Position numbers and translations under genes: made by a program. Of a stretch of 64,000 nt of DNA, positions 7,420 to 16,762 are shown in pieces. Source of the DNA: Muricoccus roseus (GTDB taxonomy: Bacteria; Pseudomonadota; Alphaproteobacteria; Acetobacterales; Acetobacteraceae); contig NZ_FQZF01000005.1 in the NCBI RefSeq assembly GCF_900141905.1, positions 62,001 through 126,000 of the forward strand, written 5' to 3'. Position 1 is the stretch's first letter; every line of letters begins with the position of its first letter. Below the pieces are notes generated by a model. It ran no database searches and had not been told where the DNA came from. It was given only the letters and a program-made list of their open reading frames with translations.

Positions 7420-8409
7420 TCAGACGCCGGCGGGACGCTTCGGCGTGCCCGTCGCGCCGGCGGTCCGGTCGTCCTCCACCTCCACCTCGGTGTGGCGGAC
7501 CGTGTCGGTGACGTTCTGCGTGCGCTGGCCCATATCCTTGCGGATCACCAGCTCCTCCTTCACCCGCGCCTCCTTGGAGACCACGGCCTCCTCAGAATGC
7601 TCCACCGCTTCGATGGTGCGGTCGCGGAAGGCATCGTCGGCGGCCGAGAGCGGCAGGTCCACTGCGCGACGCTCCACATGCACATGCTCGTCGCGCAGCG
7701 TGACGGATTCGCTCACCGGCGTCTCCACGACATAGGAGCGCACGCGCACCCGGCCGCGATCCATCTCGCGCTTGCCGACCCGCAGCTGCTCCTCGACGAT
7801 GGGGATGCGCTCCTCCTTCGTCTCGGTCCCGCGCGCGGCGTTCATTCCGCCCATCGCAGCACCAGTCGTGGCGCCCGTCGTGGCTCCCGGCGCCGTGCCG
7901 GCCATGCCCGTGCCGGCAGCCGCCATTCCGGTGGTTCCGCCCACGGCCGGGGTGGAGGTACCGCCCATGGTGGCGGCCCCGACGGCGGCGGAGCTGTTCA
8001 TCGGCAGGCCCGTGCCGGCCGAATTATCCGAGCCCATGGCGCCCGCCTCGTAGCCCGACCAGCCCGCGCTGCGCCACTCCGCCTCGCGCGTGTCCAGGTC
8101 CACCGCACCATGCTCCTCGAACACATCCAGCGCGTGCTCGACGATCGTGTCCGGCACCTCGGCCGAGACGACATAGCCACCGCGGCGGATGCCCTCGGAA
8201 TAGACGTAGCGGTCCTCGTCGGGGATGAAGAGGTCGCGCAGCGAGGCCCAGAAGCCGCGATCCTCGGTGTCGGCGGCAGAGCCGGTCGAATCCATCTGGC
8301 CATGGATGGTGATCCGGCTCGCATCGACGCCGTCATGGCTCCGCAGGTGGGCGATGACAGCCTCGGCCTCGGAACGGCTGTCGAACAGGCCCGTAATGGT
8401 GCGCATCAT
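7420..8409 (-). CDS. DUF2382 (YsnF/AvaK) stress-type protein with N-terminal GSP17M-like domain
   Basis: The product is 329 residues. Residues 1-115 (TITGLFDSRSEAEAVIAHL, WASLRDLFIPDEDRYVYSEG) resemble the general stress protein 17M-like module. A Gly/Ala/Thr/Met-rich low-complexity linker of about 80 residues follows, then a C-terminal DUF2382 domain (RIPIVEEQLRVGKREMDRG, VRVRSYVVETPVSESVTLRD, EAVVSKEARVKEELVIRKD). The start at 8409 has AAAGGAGAG seven bases upstream, excluding the longer frame to 8532. Function is unknown; the family is linked to stress and desiccation responses. A second DUF2382 gene ends 43 bp upstream of this start, so the two probably share a transcript. Confidence 0.82.
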   Translation of the reverse strand: MMRTITGLFDSRSEAEAVIAHLRSHDGVDASRITIHGQMDSTGSAADTEDRGFWASLRDLFIPDEDRYVYSEGIRRGGYVVSAEVPDTIVEHALDVFEEHGAVDLDTREAEWRSAGWSGYEAGAMGSDNSAGTGLPMNSSAAVGAATMGGTSTPAVGGTTGMAAAGTGMAGTAPGATTGATTGAAMGGMNAARGTETKEERIPIVEEQLRVGKREMDRGRVRVRSYVVETPVSESVTLRDEHVHVERRAVDLPLSAADDAFRDRTIEAVEHSEEAVVSKEARVKEELVIRKDMGQRTQNVTDTVRHTEVEVEDDRTAGATGTPKRPAGV

Positions 8410-8452
8410 GCAGGCTCTCCTTTTGGGGGGACGCGGAAAGGGGAAGTGGCGC

Positions 8453-8854
8453 TCAGCGATCCGCCGGGTCGGAGGCGGGCGGCACCCGCTCCACCACAGC
8501 ATGTTGCACCCGGCGCGTGGCCGGCTGCTCAACGGCGACGTCCTCGTCCGTCAGGCGGAGATGGATCTCCTCCTTCAGGACAAGCCGCTTCTCGACGACG
8601 AGAACCTCCTCGACGACGGGAATGATCAGGAGGTTTCCCTCCTGCCGGACACGCGGCATCTCCGACACCTCGCGCCCGACCGGATGTCGCTCCACCTCGG
8701 CATGGCGCCGGCGAAGCGTCTCGCGCAGCACCTCCTCCTCCACCTCGGTGGAGAGGGAAACCCGCACGCGTCCGGTTTCGACCACCCGCTTGTCGAGGCG
8801 CAGGGTTTCCTCGACGACGGGCAGCACGGTTTCCTCGGGAACCTCGCCCGGCAT
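8453..8854 (-). CDS. Stand-alone DUF2382 (YsnF/AvaK) domain protein
   Basis: The product is about 133 residues and consists almost wholly of one DUF2382 domain: TVLPVVEETLRLDKRVVETG, RVRVSLSTEVEEEVL, RHAEVERHPVGREV and EGNLLIIPVVEEVLVVEKRL. It has the charged beta/helix alternation of the family and no signal peptide. The ATG at 8854 has GAGG five bases upstream; a GTG directly before it is an alternative. It is a paralogue of the C-terminal half of the next gene downstream, with different sequence, so the pair looks like an old duplication. Confidence 0.78.
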   Translation of the reverse strand: MPGEVPEETVLPVVEETLRLDKRVVETGRVRVSLSTEVEEEVLRETLRRRHAEVERHPVGREVSEMPRVRQEGNLLIIPVVEEVLVVEKRLVLKEEIHLRLTDEDVAVEQPATRRVQHAVVERVPPASDPADR

Positions 8855-8925
8855 CACGACCTCATCGCGGGATGCCAGAGAAACGGGCGAGTCGCATGGG
8901 GGTTGCGGGACGTTCCGGTTACAGC

Positions 8926-8966
8926 AACGGGGCCAGGAACGGCACCGCGCCGCCCCTGGCCCCGTT
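8926..8966 (-). terminator. Terminator-like hairpin after the aromatic-CoA monooxygenase gene
   Basis: A twelve-pair perfect stem (AACGGGGCCAGG / CCTGGCCCCGTT) with a 17-base loop starts 20 bp past the stop of the minus-strand gene ending at 8986. It separates that gene from the DUF2382 pair. Confidence 0.6.
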
Positions 8967-8985
8967 TCCCGCGCCTGACTCCGCC

Positions 8986-11289
8986 CTAGCGGGCGTGCCG
9001 CTTCGGCCGCGCCTTGCGGCGAAGCTCCATCAGATCCGCCTCCTCCCGCGCCGCGCTGCGGAGCAGGGCTTCCTGGCCCCAACGGTACTGCGGCGGGCAG
9101 GCGGTGCGCACGCCGTAGCGGGCGGCGGCCTGCAGGGTGAAGGCCGGATCGACCAGATGCGGCCGCGCCAGCGCCACGAGATCGGCCCGCCCGGCCGCGA
9201 GGATGGTGTTGATCTGGTCCGGGCCGGTGATGCTGCCGACGCAGATCGTGGCCACCTTCGCCTCGTTCCGGATCATGTCGGACCAGGGCACCTGGAACAT
9301 GCGCCCGTAATGTGGCGCGCTGCGCGCCACCGTCTGGCCCGTGGAGACGTCCAGCAGGTCGCACCCCTCCTCGGCGAAGGCGCGCGCGACGGCGAGCGTC
9401 TCCTCATCCGTGATGCCTCCCTCCGCCCAGTCCGTGGCGGAGACACGCACGCTCATCGGCCGGTCCGCCGGCCAGGCGGCCCGCAGGGCCCGGTAGACCT
9501 CCAGCGGATAGCGCAGCCGGTTCTCCAGGCTGCCGCCATACTCGTCCGCGCGGTGGTTCAGCAGCGGCGAGAGAAAGCTCGCCATGAGGTATCCATGCGC
9601 GCAGTGGAATTCGAGCATGTCGAAGCCCGCCCGCGCCCCACGGCGCGCCGCGGCCACGAAGTCGTCCCGCACCTTGTCCATCTCCGCGCGGGTGATCGCG
9701 TGCGGCACCTGGCTGTTCGGGAAATAGGGCTGCGCGCTGGCCGAGACGATGGGCCAGGCTCCCTCCTCCAGCGGCTGGTCCATCCCCTCCCACATCAGCT
9801 TCGTCGCGCCCTTCTGCCCGGCATGGCCGAGCTGGAGGGCGATGCGGCTCTCGCCATGCGCATGGACGAAATCCACGATGCGCTTCCAGCCCGCCTCCTG
9901 CGCATCGTTCCACAGGCCCGTGCAGCCCGGCGTGATGCGCGCCTCCGGCGAGACGCAGGTCATCTCGGTGAAGATCAGCCCCGCCCCGCCCGTGGCGCGC
10001 GCGCCGTAATGCATGAGGTGCCAGTCATCCGGCATCCCGTCCGTCGCCGAATACTGGCACATGGGCGAGACGACGACGCGGTTGGGAAGCGTCATTCCCC
10101 GCAGGCGGAAGGGCTGGAACATCGGCGGCGCGCCCCTCACGGCGGGCAACCCTCCGGCCGCCACCTCGCCCTCGAACAGCGCGCGCGATTCCTCCACGAA
10201 TTCCGGCGCGCGCAGGGCCAGGTTGTCCCAGGTGATGGCCTTGGAGCGCGTCATCACCCCGAAGGCGAAGCGCGTCGCCGGCATGTGCCAGAACCGGTCC
10301 ACATGCTCGAACCAGACCAGCGACACATCCGCCGCATGCTGGATCTTCTCCACATCCTCCCGCCGGCCGGATTCGAAGCGCGCCAGCGCCTCCTCCACCG
10401 CTCCGCCCCGCATGAAGGCGCCATGCAGCGCGATCGCATCCTCCATCGCCAGCTTCGTGCCCGAGCCGATGGAGAAATGCGCCGTGGCCTTGGCGTCGCC
10501 CAGCAGCACCACATTGCCCCTGGACCAGCGGGCGCAGCGCATCATCGGGAACTGCCGCCACATGCTGCGGTTGGTGACGAGCCGATGGCCCTGCAGCTCC
10601 TCGGCGAAGACCTCCTCCAGGAAGGCGGCGCTCGCCGCCTCGTCCATGGCGCCCAGCCCCGCCCGCTCGAAGGTCTCGGGATCCGTCTCCAGCACCCAGG
10701 TGCTCGCATCCCTCTCATACTGGTAGCAATGGGCGATGAAGATGCCTTCGGGCCGCTCCTTGAAGAAGAATGTGAAGGCGTCGAAGGGCCGGGTGCTGCC
10801 CATCCAGGCGAAGCGGTTGGGGCGCAGGTCGATCTTCGGGGCGAAATGCTCGGGGTCGCTGTTCCGCACGGCGCTGTTGATGCCGTCGGACGCCACGATC
10901 AGGTCCGCATCCGGAAAATCCTCCGGCCGCGCCTCGCGCCCGAATTCCAGCTCCACCCCTAACGCGCGGGCCCGCTCCTGCAGCAGCATCAGCAGCGTGC
11001 GGCGCGAGCAGCCGCAGAACCCGTTGCCGCCGATCCGGTGCACGGCGCCCTTGGCGTGGATCTCGATGTCGTCCCAATAGGCGAAGGCGTCGCGGATCGC
11101 TTCGTAGGAGGGCTGGTCCGCGCGCTCGAAGGTTTCCAGCGTCTGGTCGCTGAACACCACGCCGAAGCCGAAGGTGTCGTCGGCCCGGTTGCGCTCCACC
11201 ACCGTGATCCGCGCCTCCGGCCGGTCCCGCTTCATCAGGATCGCGAAATAGAGCCCGGCCGGCCCGCCGCCGATGACCGCGATCCGCAT
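8986..11289 (-). CDS. Bifunctional aromatic acyl-CoA monooxygenase/reductase (2-aminobenzoyl-CoA or salicylyl-CoA type)
   Basis: The 767-residue product is a fusion. Residues 1 to about 375 form a class A FAD monooxygenase (MRIAVIGGGPAGLYFAILM dinucleotide fold, IVASDGINSAVR, and the FAD motif LLGDAKATAHFSIGSG). Residues from about 390 to the end form an old-yellow-enzyme TIM barrel (PNRVVVSPMCQYSATDG, RIALQLGHAGQKG, VRVSATDWAEGG). This architecture is that of 2-aminobenzoyl-CoA monooxygenase/reductase, which hydroxylates and then reduces the ring; databases also name it salicylyl-CoA 5-hydroxylase/oxidoreductase. The start at 11289 has AGGAGG seven bases upstream. It is divergent from the seven-gene acyl-CoA operon, with shared operator-like repeats between. 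Confidence 0.9.
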   Translation of the reverse strand: MRIAVIGGGPAGLYFAILMKRDRPEARITVVERNRADDTFGFGVVFSDQTLETFERADQPSYEAIRDAFAYWDDIEIHAKGAVHRIGGNGFCGCSRRTLLMLLQERARALGVELEFGREARPEDFPDADLIVASDGINSAVRNSDPEHFAPKIDLRPNRFAWMGSTRPFDAFTFFFKERPEGIFIAHCYQYERDASTWVLETDPETFERAGLGAMDEAASAAFLEEVFAEELQGHRLVTNRSMWRQFPMMRCARWSRGNVVLLGDAKATAHFSIGSGTKLAMEDAIALHGAFMRGGAVEEALARFESGRREDVEKIQHAADVSLVWFEHVDRFWHMPATRFAFGVMTRSKAITWDNLALRAPEFVEESRALFEGEVAAGGLPAVRGAPPMFQPFRLRGMTLPNRVVVSPMCQYSATDGMPDDWHLMHYGARATGGAGLIFTEMTCVSPEARITPGCTGLWNDAQEAGWKRIVDFVHAHGESRIALQLGHAGQKGATKLMWEGMDQPLEEGAWPIVSASAQPYFPNSQVPHAITRAEMDKVRDDFVAAARRGARAGFDMLEFHCAHGYLMASFLSPLLNHRADEYGGSLENRLRYPLEVYRALRAAWPADRPMSVRVSATDWAEGGITDEETLAVARAFAEEGCDLLDVSTGQTVARSAPHYGRMFQVPWSDMIRNEAKVATICVGSITGPDQINTILAAGRADLVALARPHLVDPAFTLQAAARYGVRTACPPQYRWGQEALLRSAAREEADLMELRRKARPKRHAR

Positions 11290-11322
11290 GGGAAGCCTCC
11301 TGGATGCCCGAACCGGAAATAG

Positions 11323-11334
11323 TTTAGGCTTCAA
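11323..11334. promoter_or_regulatory. MarR-type operator candidate, site 1
   Basis: TTTAGGCTTCAA occurs here and again, identically, at 11378-11389. The 12-mer is an imperfect dyad (eight of twelve positions, TTnAnGCnTnAA). This site lies 33 bp upstream of the monooxygenase start codon. The MarR regulator encoded in the divergent operon is the natural candidate to bind it. Confidence 0.6.
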
Positions 11335-11377
11335 CTTTCAGGGGGTTCAACAGGCTTGCGGCGGCCCTCCGAAACAT

Positions 11378-11389
11378 TTTAGGCTTCAA
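11378..11389. promoter_or_regulatory. MarR-type operator candidate, site 2
   Basis: This is the second exact copy of TTTAGGCTTCAA, 55 bp from the first and five bases upstream of the SDR ATG at 11395. Occupancy here would cover the translation start region or promoter of the plus-strand operon. No good Shine-Dalgarno sequence is visible before that ATG, so the transcript may be short-leadered. Confidence 0.6.
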
Positions 11390-11394
11390 GCATC

Positions 11395-12147
11395 ATGGAC
11401 GGCATTTCCGGGCGGCAGGCAATCGTGACGGGGGGAGGCTCAGGCATCGGCCTGGCCATCGCCGCCGCGCTGACCGGGGCGGGCGCCGCGGTCACCGTAC
11501 TCGGCCGGCGCGAGGCGCCGCTGCGGGCCGCCGTGGAAGCCGGCAAGGCCCAGGGCTTCGAACTGGCCGACATCACGGCGGAAGGCGCCTTCGCCGCCGC
11601 CCTCGCCCGCTGCGGCCACCCCGCCATCCTCGTGAACGCGGCCGGCGCCGCCGAAAGCGCGCCCTTCCTCCGCACGGGGGACGAGCTCTGGGACCGGATG
11701 CTCAAGGTCAACCTGCTCGGCGCCGCCGCCACCACCCGCGCGGTGCTCCCCGCCATGCTGGAGGCCGGCTGGGGCCGGGTGGTGAACATCGCCTCCACCG
11801 CCGCGCTGCGCGGCTACCCCTATGTCACGGCCTACACGGCCGCCAAGCACGGGCTGCTCGGCCTCACCCGCGCCCTCGCGCTGGAAGTGGCCACCAAGGG
11901 CATCACCGTGAACGCCGTCTGCCCCGGCTTCACGGAAACGGACATCGTGGCCGAGAGCGTGGCCCGGATCACCGCCAAGACCGGCCGCAGCGAGGCCGAG
12001 GCGCGGGCCGAGCTGGCCCGCCACAACCCCCAGGGCCGGCTGGTACGGCCCGAGGAGGTGGCGGCCGCCGTCCTCTTCCTCTGCGGCAACGGAGCGAGCG
12101 CCGTAAACGGCCGCGCCATCGCGGTGGATGGAGGCGAGGTGCCATGA
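11395..12147 (+). CDS. SDR-family 3-hydroxyacyl-CoA dehydrogenase-type oxidoreductase
   Basis: The 250-residue product is a classical short-chain dehydrogenase: cofactor loop VTGGGSGIGLA, structural NAAG, the catalytic Ser in VVNIASTAAL and the YxxxK pair in TAYTAAKHG, then the CPGFTETDI substrate loop and a C-terminal VNGRAIAVDGG. Within this operon it most likely oxidises a hydroxyl of the ring-reduced or ring-opened acyl-CoA. It opens the plus-strand operon; the stop overlaps the next start as ATGA. Confidence 0.88.
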   Translation: MDGISGRQAIVTGGGSGIGLAIAAALTGAGAAVTVLGRREAPLRAAVEAGKAQGFELADITAEGAFAAALARCGHPAILVNAAGAAESAPFLRTGDELWDRMLKVNLLGAAATTRAVLPAMLEAGWGRVVNIASTAALRGYPYVTAYTAAKHGLLGLTRALALEVATKGITVNAVCPGFTETDIVAESVARITAKTGRSEAEARAELARHNPQGRLVRPEEVAAAVLFLCGNGASAVNGRAIAVDGGEVP

Positions 12148-12653
12148 CCCCGCCCGACACGCATGTGGATGCCGAGACCGCCCTGGACCACGCCCCGGCC
12201 GGTCACAAGGACGACCTCCGCCTCTGGCTGCGCATGCTCTCCTGCGCCCGGCTCATCGAGGCCGAGATCCGCCGGCGACTGCGCATCAACTTCGACACCA
12301 CCCTTCCCCGCTTCGACTTCCTCGCCCAGCTCGAACGCGCCCCGGATGGCCTCACCCCCGGCGAGATCAGCCGCCGCATGATGGTCACCGGCGGCAACGT
12401 CACCGGCCTCGCCGCCAGGCTCGAGGAGGAAGGGCTGATCGAGCGCCGTGCCGTGCGGGAGGACCGCCGGGCCGTCACCCTCCGGCTGACGCCCTCGGGC
12501 CGCCGCGAATTCGCGCGCCAGAGCGCAGCACATGAGGACTGGGTGGCGGAGCTTCTCGGCGGCCTGTCCGCCACGGATCGCGGCGCGCTGCTGCGGCTGC
12601 TGGACCGCACACGGCGCAGCGTGCGCGGCGCCATTTCGGAGGGCGGGGCATGA
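12144..12653 (+). CDS. MarR-family regulator of the aromatic-CoA operon
   Basis: The 169-residue product has the MarR winged helix: an N-terminal dimer helix ([20 protein letters not shown]), then [18 protein letters not shown], the recognition helix region [16 protein letters not shown], and the wing [19 protein letters not shown] in part ([15 protein letters not shown]). It overlaps the SDR gene and the next gene by four bases each, so it is co-translated with the enzymes it probably controls. Aromatic acyl-CoA or free aromatic acid ligands are typical for MarR proteins in this setting. The duplicated 12-mers at 11323 and 11378 are the likely operators. Confidence 0.87.
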   Translation: MTPPDTHVDAETALDHAPAGHKDDLRLWLRMLSCARLIEAEIRRRLRINFDTTLPRFDFLAQLERAPDGLTPGEISRRMMVTGGNVTGLAARLEEEGLIERRAVREDRRAVTLRLTPSGRREFARQSAAHEDWVAELLGGLSATDRGALLRLLDRTRRSVRGAISEGGA

Positions 12654-13459
12654 GCCTCAAGGATTTTGCGGCCAGGCATGTCCGCCTCACGGTGGAGGGC
12701 AAGACGGCCTCCATCCTGCTGGACCGGCCTGAGCGGAAGAACCCGCTGACCTTCGAATCCTATGCCGAGCTGGTCGCGATCTTCCGCGCCGCCGTGCAGG
12801 ACGACACGGTCGGCGCCTTCGTCGTCTCCGGCTCCGGCGGCAACTTCTGCAGCGGTGGCGATGTGCACGAGATCATCGGCCCGCTGCTGGACCGCGACAC
12901 CAAGGGCCTGATGCAGTTCACCGCCATGACGGGCGAGCTGGTGAAGGCCATGCGCGCCTGCCCGCAGCCCATCCTTTCGGCGGTGGACGGCATCGCGGCC
13001 GGCGCCGGCGCCATCATCGCCATGGCATCCGACCTCCGCATCGCCACGCCACGCGCCAAGGTCGCCTTCCTCTTCAACCGCGTCGGCCTCGCGGGCTGCG
13101 ACATGGGGGCTTGCGCCATGCTGCCCCGCATCATCGGCCAGGGCCGCGCCTCGGAACTCCTCTACACCGGCCGCTCCATGTCCGCGCAGGAAGGGCTGGA
13201 ATGGGGCTTCTTCTCCCGGACCGTGGAGCCCGAGGCCCTGATGCAGGCCGCCGAGGACCTCGCGCGCGGGATCACCGAGGGGCCCGGCTTCGCGAATGCC
13301 ATGACCAAGCGGATGCTCGCCATGGAATGGGCCATGTCCATCGAGCAGGCCATCGAGGCCGAGGCCGTCGCCCAGGCCCTCTGCATGACCACCGCGGATT
13401 TCCGCCGCGCCTACGAGGCCTTCGCGGCCAAGCGCCGCCCGGTCTTCGAGGGCAACTGA
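12650..13459 (+). CDS. Enoyl-CoA hydratase/isomerase family protein
   Basis: The 269-residue product is a crotonase-fold enzyme: the first oxyanion-hole segment is [12 protein letters not shown], the second [18 protein letters not shown]. The Glu-containing helix and a C-terminal trimerisation tail ([13 protein letters not shown]) are typical. It has an extended segment after the first motif ([13 protein letters not shown]) seen in the aromatic-degradation branch. It probably hydrates or opens the ring of the dearomatised CoA ester. Starts and ends overlap neighbours (ATGA at 12650; TGATG at 13457). Confidence 0.88.
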   Translation: MSLKDFAARHVRLTVEGKTASILLDRPERKNPLTFESYAELVAIFRAAVQDDTVGAFVVSGSGGNFCSGGDVHEIIGPLLDRDTKGLMQFTAMTGELVKAMRACPQPILSAVDGIAAGAGAIIAMASDLRIATPRAKVAFLFNRVGLAGCDMGACAMLPRIIGQGRASELLYTGRSMSAQEGLEWGFFSRTVEPEALMQAAEDLARGITEGPGFANAMTKRMLAMEWAMSIEQAIEAEAVAQALCMTTADFRRAYEAFAAKRRPVFEGN

Positions 13460-14619
13460 TGCCCGACCGCGACTTCCTCTCCTGGCCCTTCCTCGAACCC
13501 CGCCACCGCGAATGGGCGGAGGAGGTCGAAGCCTGGGCGGCCGCGCATGCGGCCCGCCTCTCGGAAGGCGACACGGACGCGGCGGTGCGCGCGCTCACCC
13601 GGGCCATGGGGGATGCCGGGCTCCTCCGCGTGGCGGTCCCCCGGGATGGCCGGCTGGACGTCCGCTCCCTCTGCATCGCGCGCGACACCCTCGCCCGCCA
13701 TTCCGGCCTCGCGGATTTCGCCTTCGCCATGGCGGGGCTCGGCACCGGCTCCGTCACCCTCTTCGGGGATAACGCGCTGAAGGATCAATTCCTCCCCGCC
13801 GCACGCGCCGGCGCCGCCCTCGCCGCCTTCGCGCTCAGCGAGCCGGAAGCCGGCTCCGACGTCGCGGCCCTCTCCACGAGCGCCAGGCGGGACGGCAACG
13901 CCCATTGGCGGATCGACGGCAGCAAGACCTGGATCAGCAATGGCGGCATTGCTGGCACCTATGTCGTCTTCGCCCGCACCGGCGAGGCGCCGGGCGCCAA
14001 GGGCCTGACCGCCTTCCTCGTCCCCGCCGAAACACCCGGCCTCACCATCGCCGAGCGCATCGAGGTCTCCGCCCCGCATCCCCTCGCCACCCTGCGCTTC
14101 GATGGGCTGCGCATCCCCGACACGCACCGCCTGGGCAAGCCCGGGGACGGCTTCAAGGTGGCCATGGCCACGCTGGACGTGTTCCGCTCCACCGTCGGCG
14201 CCGCGGCCCTGGGCTTCGCCCGCCACGCGCTGGACCTGACCGTCGCGCGCGCCTCCAACCGCCATCTCTTCGGCGGTCCCCTCTTCAACCAGCAGATGAC
14301 CCAGGCCGCCATCGCGGAAAGCGCCGTGGATGTGGAGACCTCCGCCCTCCTCGTCTACCGCGCCGCCTGGCTCAAGGATTCCGGCGCGCCCCGCGTCTCG
14401 CGGGAGGCCTCCATGGCCAAGCTCCACGCGACAGAGGCCGCCCAGCGCGTGGCGGACCGCTGCGTGCAGATCCACGGGGGGCACGGCGTCGTCCGCGACC
14501 ACCCGGCCGAAAAACTCTACCGGGAGGTTCGCGCGCTGCGCGTCTATGAGGGCGCCAGCGAGGTGCAGCGGATCATCATCGCCCGCGCGGAACAGGCGCG
14601 GGCCGAGGGGGCGGCATGA
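13459..14619 (+). CDS. Acyl-CoA dehydrogenase
   Basis: The 386-residue FAD enzyme shows the usual three-domain order. The N-terminal helical domain contains [15 protein letters not shown]. The middle beta domain carries [18 protein letters not shown] and WISNGG. The C-terminal helical domain ends with [20 protein letters not shown] and [14 protein letters not shown], the latter holding the usual catalytic-base region. It would oxidise a cyclic or opened acyl-CoA intermediate and pass electrons to ETF. The start at 13459 overlaps the previous stop (TGATG); the frame upstream of it is only a shadow of the hydratase gene. Confidence 0.9.
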   Translation: MPDRDFLSWPFLEPRHREWAEEVEAWAAAHAARLSEGDTDAAVRALTRAMGDAGLLRVAVPRDGRLDVRSLCIARDTLARHSGLADFAFAMAGLGTGSVTLFGDNALKDQFLPAARAGAALAAFALSEPEAGSDVAALSTSARRDGNAHWRIDGSKTWISNGGIAGTYVVFARTGEAPGAKGLTAFLVPAETPGLTIAERIEVSAPHPLATLRFDGLRIPDTHRLGKPGDGFKVAMATLDVFRSTVGAAALGFARHALDLTVARASNRHLFGGPLFNQQMTQAAIAESAVDVETSALLVYRAAWLKDSGAPRVSREASMAKLHATEAAQRVADRCVQIHGGHGVVRDHPAEKLYREVRALRVYEGASEVQRIIIARAEQARAEGAA

Positions 14620-16277
14620 CGCAAACCAGCACGATGACGGCCGAATGGTCCGGCGCCACGCCGGACCTCGCGCCCAGCGCGCATATCGACACCTTCCCGC
14701 GTGACAACCTGCCGCCGCGGGACCAATGGCCCGAGCTGCTCTTCGACCTGCCCGACTACCGCTACCCCGCCCGCCTGAACTGCGCGGTCGAGCTGCTGGA
14801 CCGCAATGTCGGGAACGGCCGCGGCGACCACCCCGCCATCATCACCCCCGAGGAAACCCTCACCTACCGCCAGCTGCAGGACCGGGTGGACCGCATCTCC
14901 AACGTGCTCATGCGCGACCTCGGCATGGTGCCGGGCAACCGCGTCATGCTCCGCAGCGCCAACAATGCCTGGATGACGGCCACCTACCTCGCCGTGCTCA
15001 AGGCCGGCGGCGTCGTCGTCGCCACCATGCCCCTCCTCCGCGCGAAGGAGCTGGGACAGATGCTGGAAAAGGCCCGCATCACCCACGCCCTCTGCGACGT
15101 GAAGCTCCGCGACGAGATGGAGAAGGCGGCCGCCGAGGCGAAGCACCTGAAGCATGTCGTCTACTGGGGCGAGGGGGATCTCGAATCCCGCTGCGCCGCC
15201 CAGCCGGCCGGCTTCACCGCCTGCGACACGGCCGCCGACGATGTCTGCCTCATCGGCTTCACCTCGGGCACGACCGGCCTTCCCAAGGGCACCATGCATT
15301 TCCACCGGGACATGCTGGCCATCTGCGACGGCTATTCCCGCCACGTCCTCCGCCCGACGCCGGAGGACCGCTTCATCGGCTCCGCCCCGCTCGCCTTCAC
15401 CTTCGGCCTCGGCGGCCTCGTCCTCTTCCCCTTCCGCATCGGTGCCACCGGCATCCTGCTGGAGAAGGCCGGGCCCGATGAGCTGCTTCCCGCCATCGAG
15501 AAGTACCGCGCCACCATCCTCTTCACCGCGCCCACCGCCTATCGCGTGATGGCGCAGAAGGCGGATGGGTTCGACATCTCCTCCCTCCGCAAATGCGTCT
15601 CCGCCGGCGAGACCCTGCCACGCGCCATCTTCGATGCCTGGGAGAAGGCGACCGGCCTCCGGCTGATGGACGGCATCGGAGGCACCGAGCTGCTGCACAT
15701 CTTCATCGCCGCGCCGGAGGAATCCCTCCGCCCGGGCTGCACGGGCCTGCCCGTGCCCGGCTACCAGGCGAAGGTGATCGACATGGATGGCCGGGAGGTT
15801 CGGCGCGGAACGCCGGGCTGGCTCGCCATCCGCGGCCCGATCGGCTGCCGCTACCTGGCCGATCCCCGCCAGTCCGATTACGTCCGCCACGGATGGAACG
15901 TCACCGGCGACGTCTACATCCAGGACGAGGACGGCTACTTCCGCTACCAGGGCCGCGGCGACGACATGATCGTGGCCGCCGGCTACAACATCGCGGGTCC
16001 CGAGGTGGAAGGCGCCCTCCTCACCCACCCCGCCGTGCGCGAATGCGGCGTCGTCGGCGCGCCGGACGGCAAGGGTGGCATGCTCGTGAAGGCCTATGTC
16101 GCCCTCAAGCCCGACTTCCTGCCCAGCGATGCCCTGGCCAAGGCCCTGCAGGACCATGTGAAGGCCGAGATCGCGCCCTACAAATACCCCCGCATCATCG
16201 AGTTCCTGGAAGCCATGCCGCGCACCGAATCCGGCAAGCTGCAGCGCTTCGCCCTGCGCAAGATGGCCAATCCTTGA
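14616..16277 (+). CDS. Benzoate/2-aminobenzoate-CoA ligase family, AMP-forming
   Basis: The 553-residue product activates an aromatic acid to its CoA thioester with ATP. It shows the ANL-superfamily P-loop-like IGFTSGTTGLPKGTMHFH, the A5 segment MDGIGGTELLHIFI, the hinge YFRYQGRGDDMIV and the C-terminal catalytic lysine in PRTESGKLQRFALRK. The sequence GCTGLPVPGYQAKV and overall length match benzoate-CoA ligases and the 2-aminobenzoate branch. It is the entry enzyme of the operon; overlap at both ends (ATGA before, TTGA after). Confidence 0.9.
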   Translation: MTQTSTMTAEWSGATPDLAPSAHIDTFPRDNLPPRDQWPELLFDLPDYRYPARLNCAVELLDRNVGNGRGDHPAIITPEETLTYRQLQDRVDRISNVLMRDLGMVPGNRVMLRSANNAWMTATYLAVLKAGGVVVATMPLLRAKELGQMLEKARITHALCDVKLRDEMEKAAAEAKHLKHVVYWGEGDLESRCAAQPAGFTACDTAADDVCLIGFTSGTTGLPKGTMHFHRDMLAICDGYSRHVLRPTPEDRFIGSAPLAFTFGLGGLVLFPFRIGATGILLEKAGPDELLPAIEKYRATILFTAPTAYRVMAQKADGFDISSLRKCVSAGETLPRAIFDAWEKATGLRLMDGIGGTELLHIFIAAPEESLRPGCTGLPVPGYQAKVIDMDGREVRRGTPGWLAIRGPIGCRYLADPRQSDYVRHGWNVTGDVYIQDEDGYFRYQGRGDDMIVAAGYNIAGPEVEGALLTHPAVRECGVVGAPDGKGGMLVKAYVALKPDFLPSDALAKALQDHVKAEIAPYKYPRIIEFLEAMPRTESGKLQRFALRKMANP

Positions 16278-16762
16278 CGGCCCGCCCCTCCCCCATCCCG
16301 GCCTCCCACCTCCCCGCCGCCGCCTACCGCGCGGCGGCACGGGTGCGCTTCGGCGACTGTGACCCGGCGGGGATCGTCTTCTTCCCCAACTGGTTCGTCC
16401 TCGCCAACGCCGCCATGGAGGACCTGTTCCGCGAGCGGCTGGGGATCGACTTCCACCAGCTGCACGGCAAACGCGGCATCGGCACGGGCTTCGTCCATGC
16501 CGCCGCCACCTTCATGCGCCCGGGCATGATGGGAGATGAGGTAATGCTCACCCCCCTCATCCGCAGGGTCGGTGGCGCGTCCTACGCCATCGACCTGCAC
16601 ATTCATCGCGGGGAGGAGGAACTGGCGCGGCTGGACCTCGTCACCGCCACCACCCACCTCGCCAGCCGCACCAGCGTGCCGGTGCCGCCGGACCTGCGCG
16701 CCGCCCTGCTGCGCTACCAATCCGAATGCGGCCCCGTGGCGGGCCAGGAGAACCCCGCATGA
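16274..16762 (+). CDS. 4-hydroxybenzoyl-CoA thioesterase-type acyl-CoA thioesterase, TTG start
   Basis: The 162-residue hotdog-fold protein contains the catalytic loop RVRFGDCDPAGIVFFPNWF, the classic 4HBT pattern with the Asp nucleophile/base. No ATG fits; the TTG at 16274 overlaps the ligase stop as TTGA, exactly matching the four-base overlaps elsewhere in this operon. It may hydrolyse dead-end CoA esters to rescue CoA, or release a free aromatic acid. The gene ends in an ATGA overlap with the RidA gene. Confidence 0.85.
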   Translation: MTARPSPIPASHLPAAAYRAAARVRFGDCDPAGIVFFPNWFVLANAAMEDLFRERLGIDFHQLHGKRGIGTGFVHAAATFMRPGMMGDEVMLTPLIRRVGGASYAIDLHIHRGEEELARLDLVTATTHLASRTSVPVPPDLRAALLRYQSECGPVAGQENPA

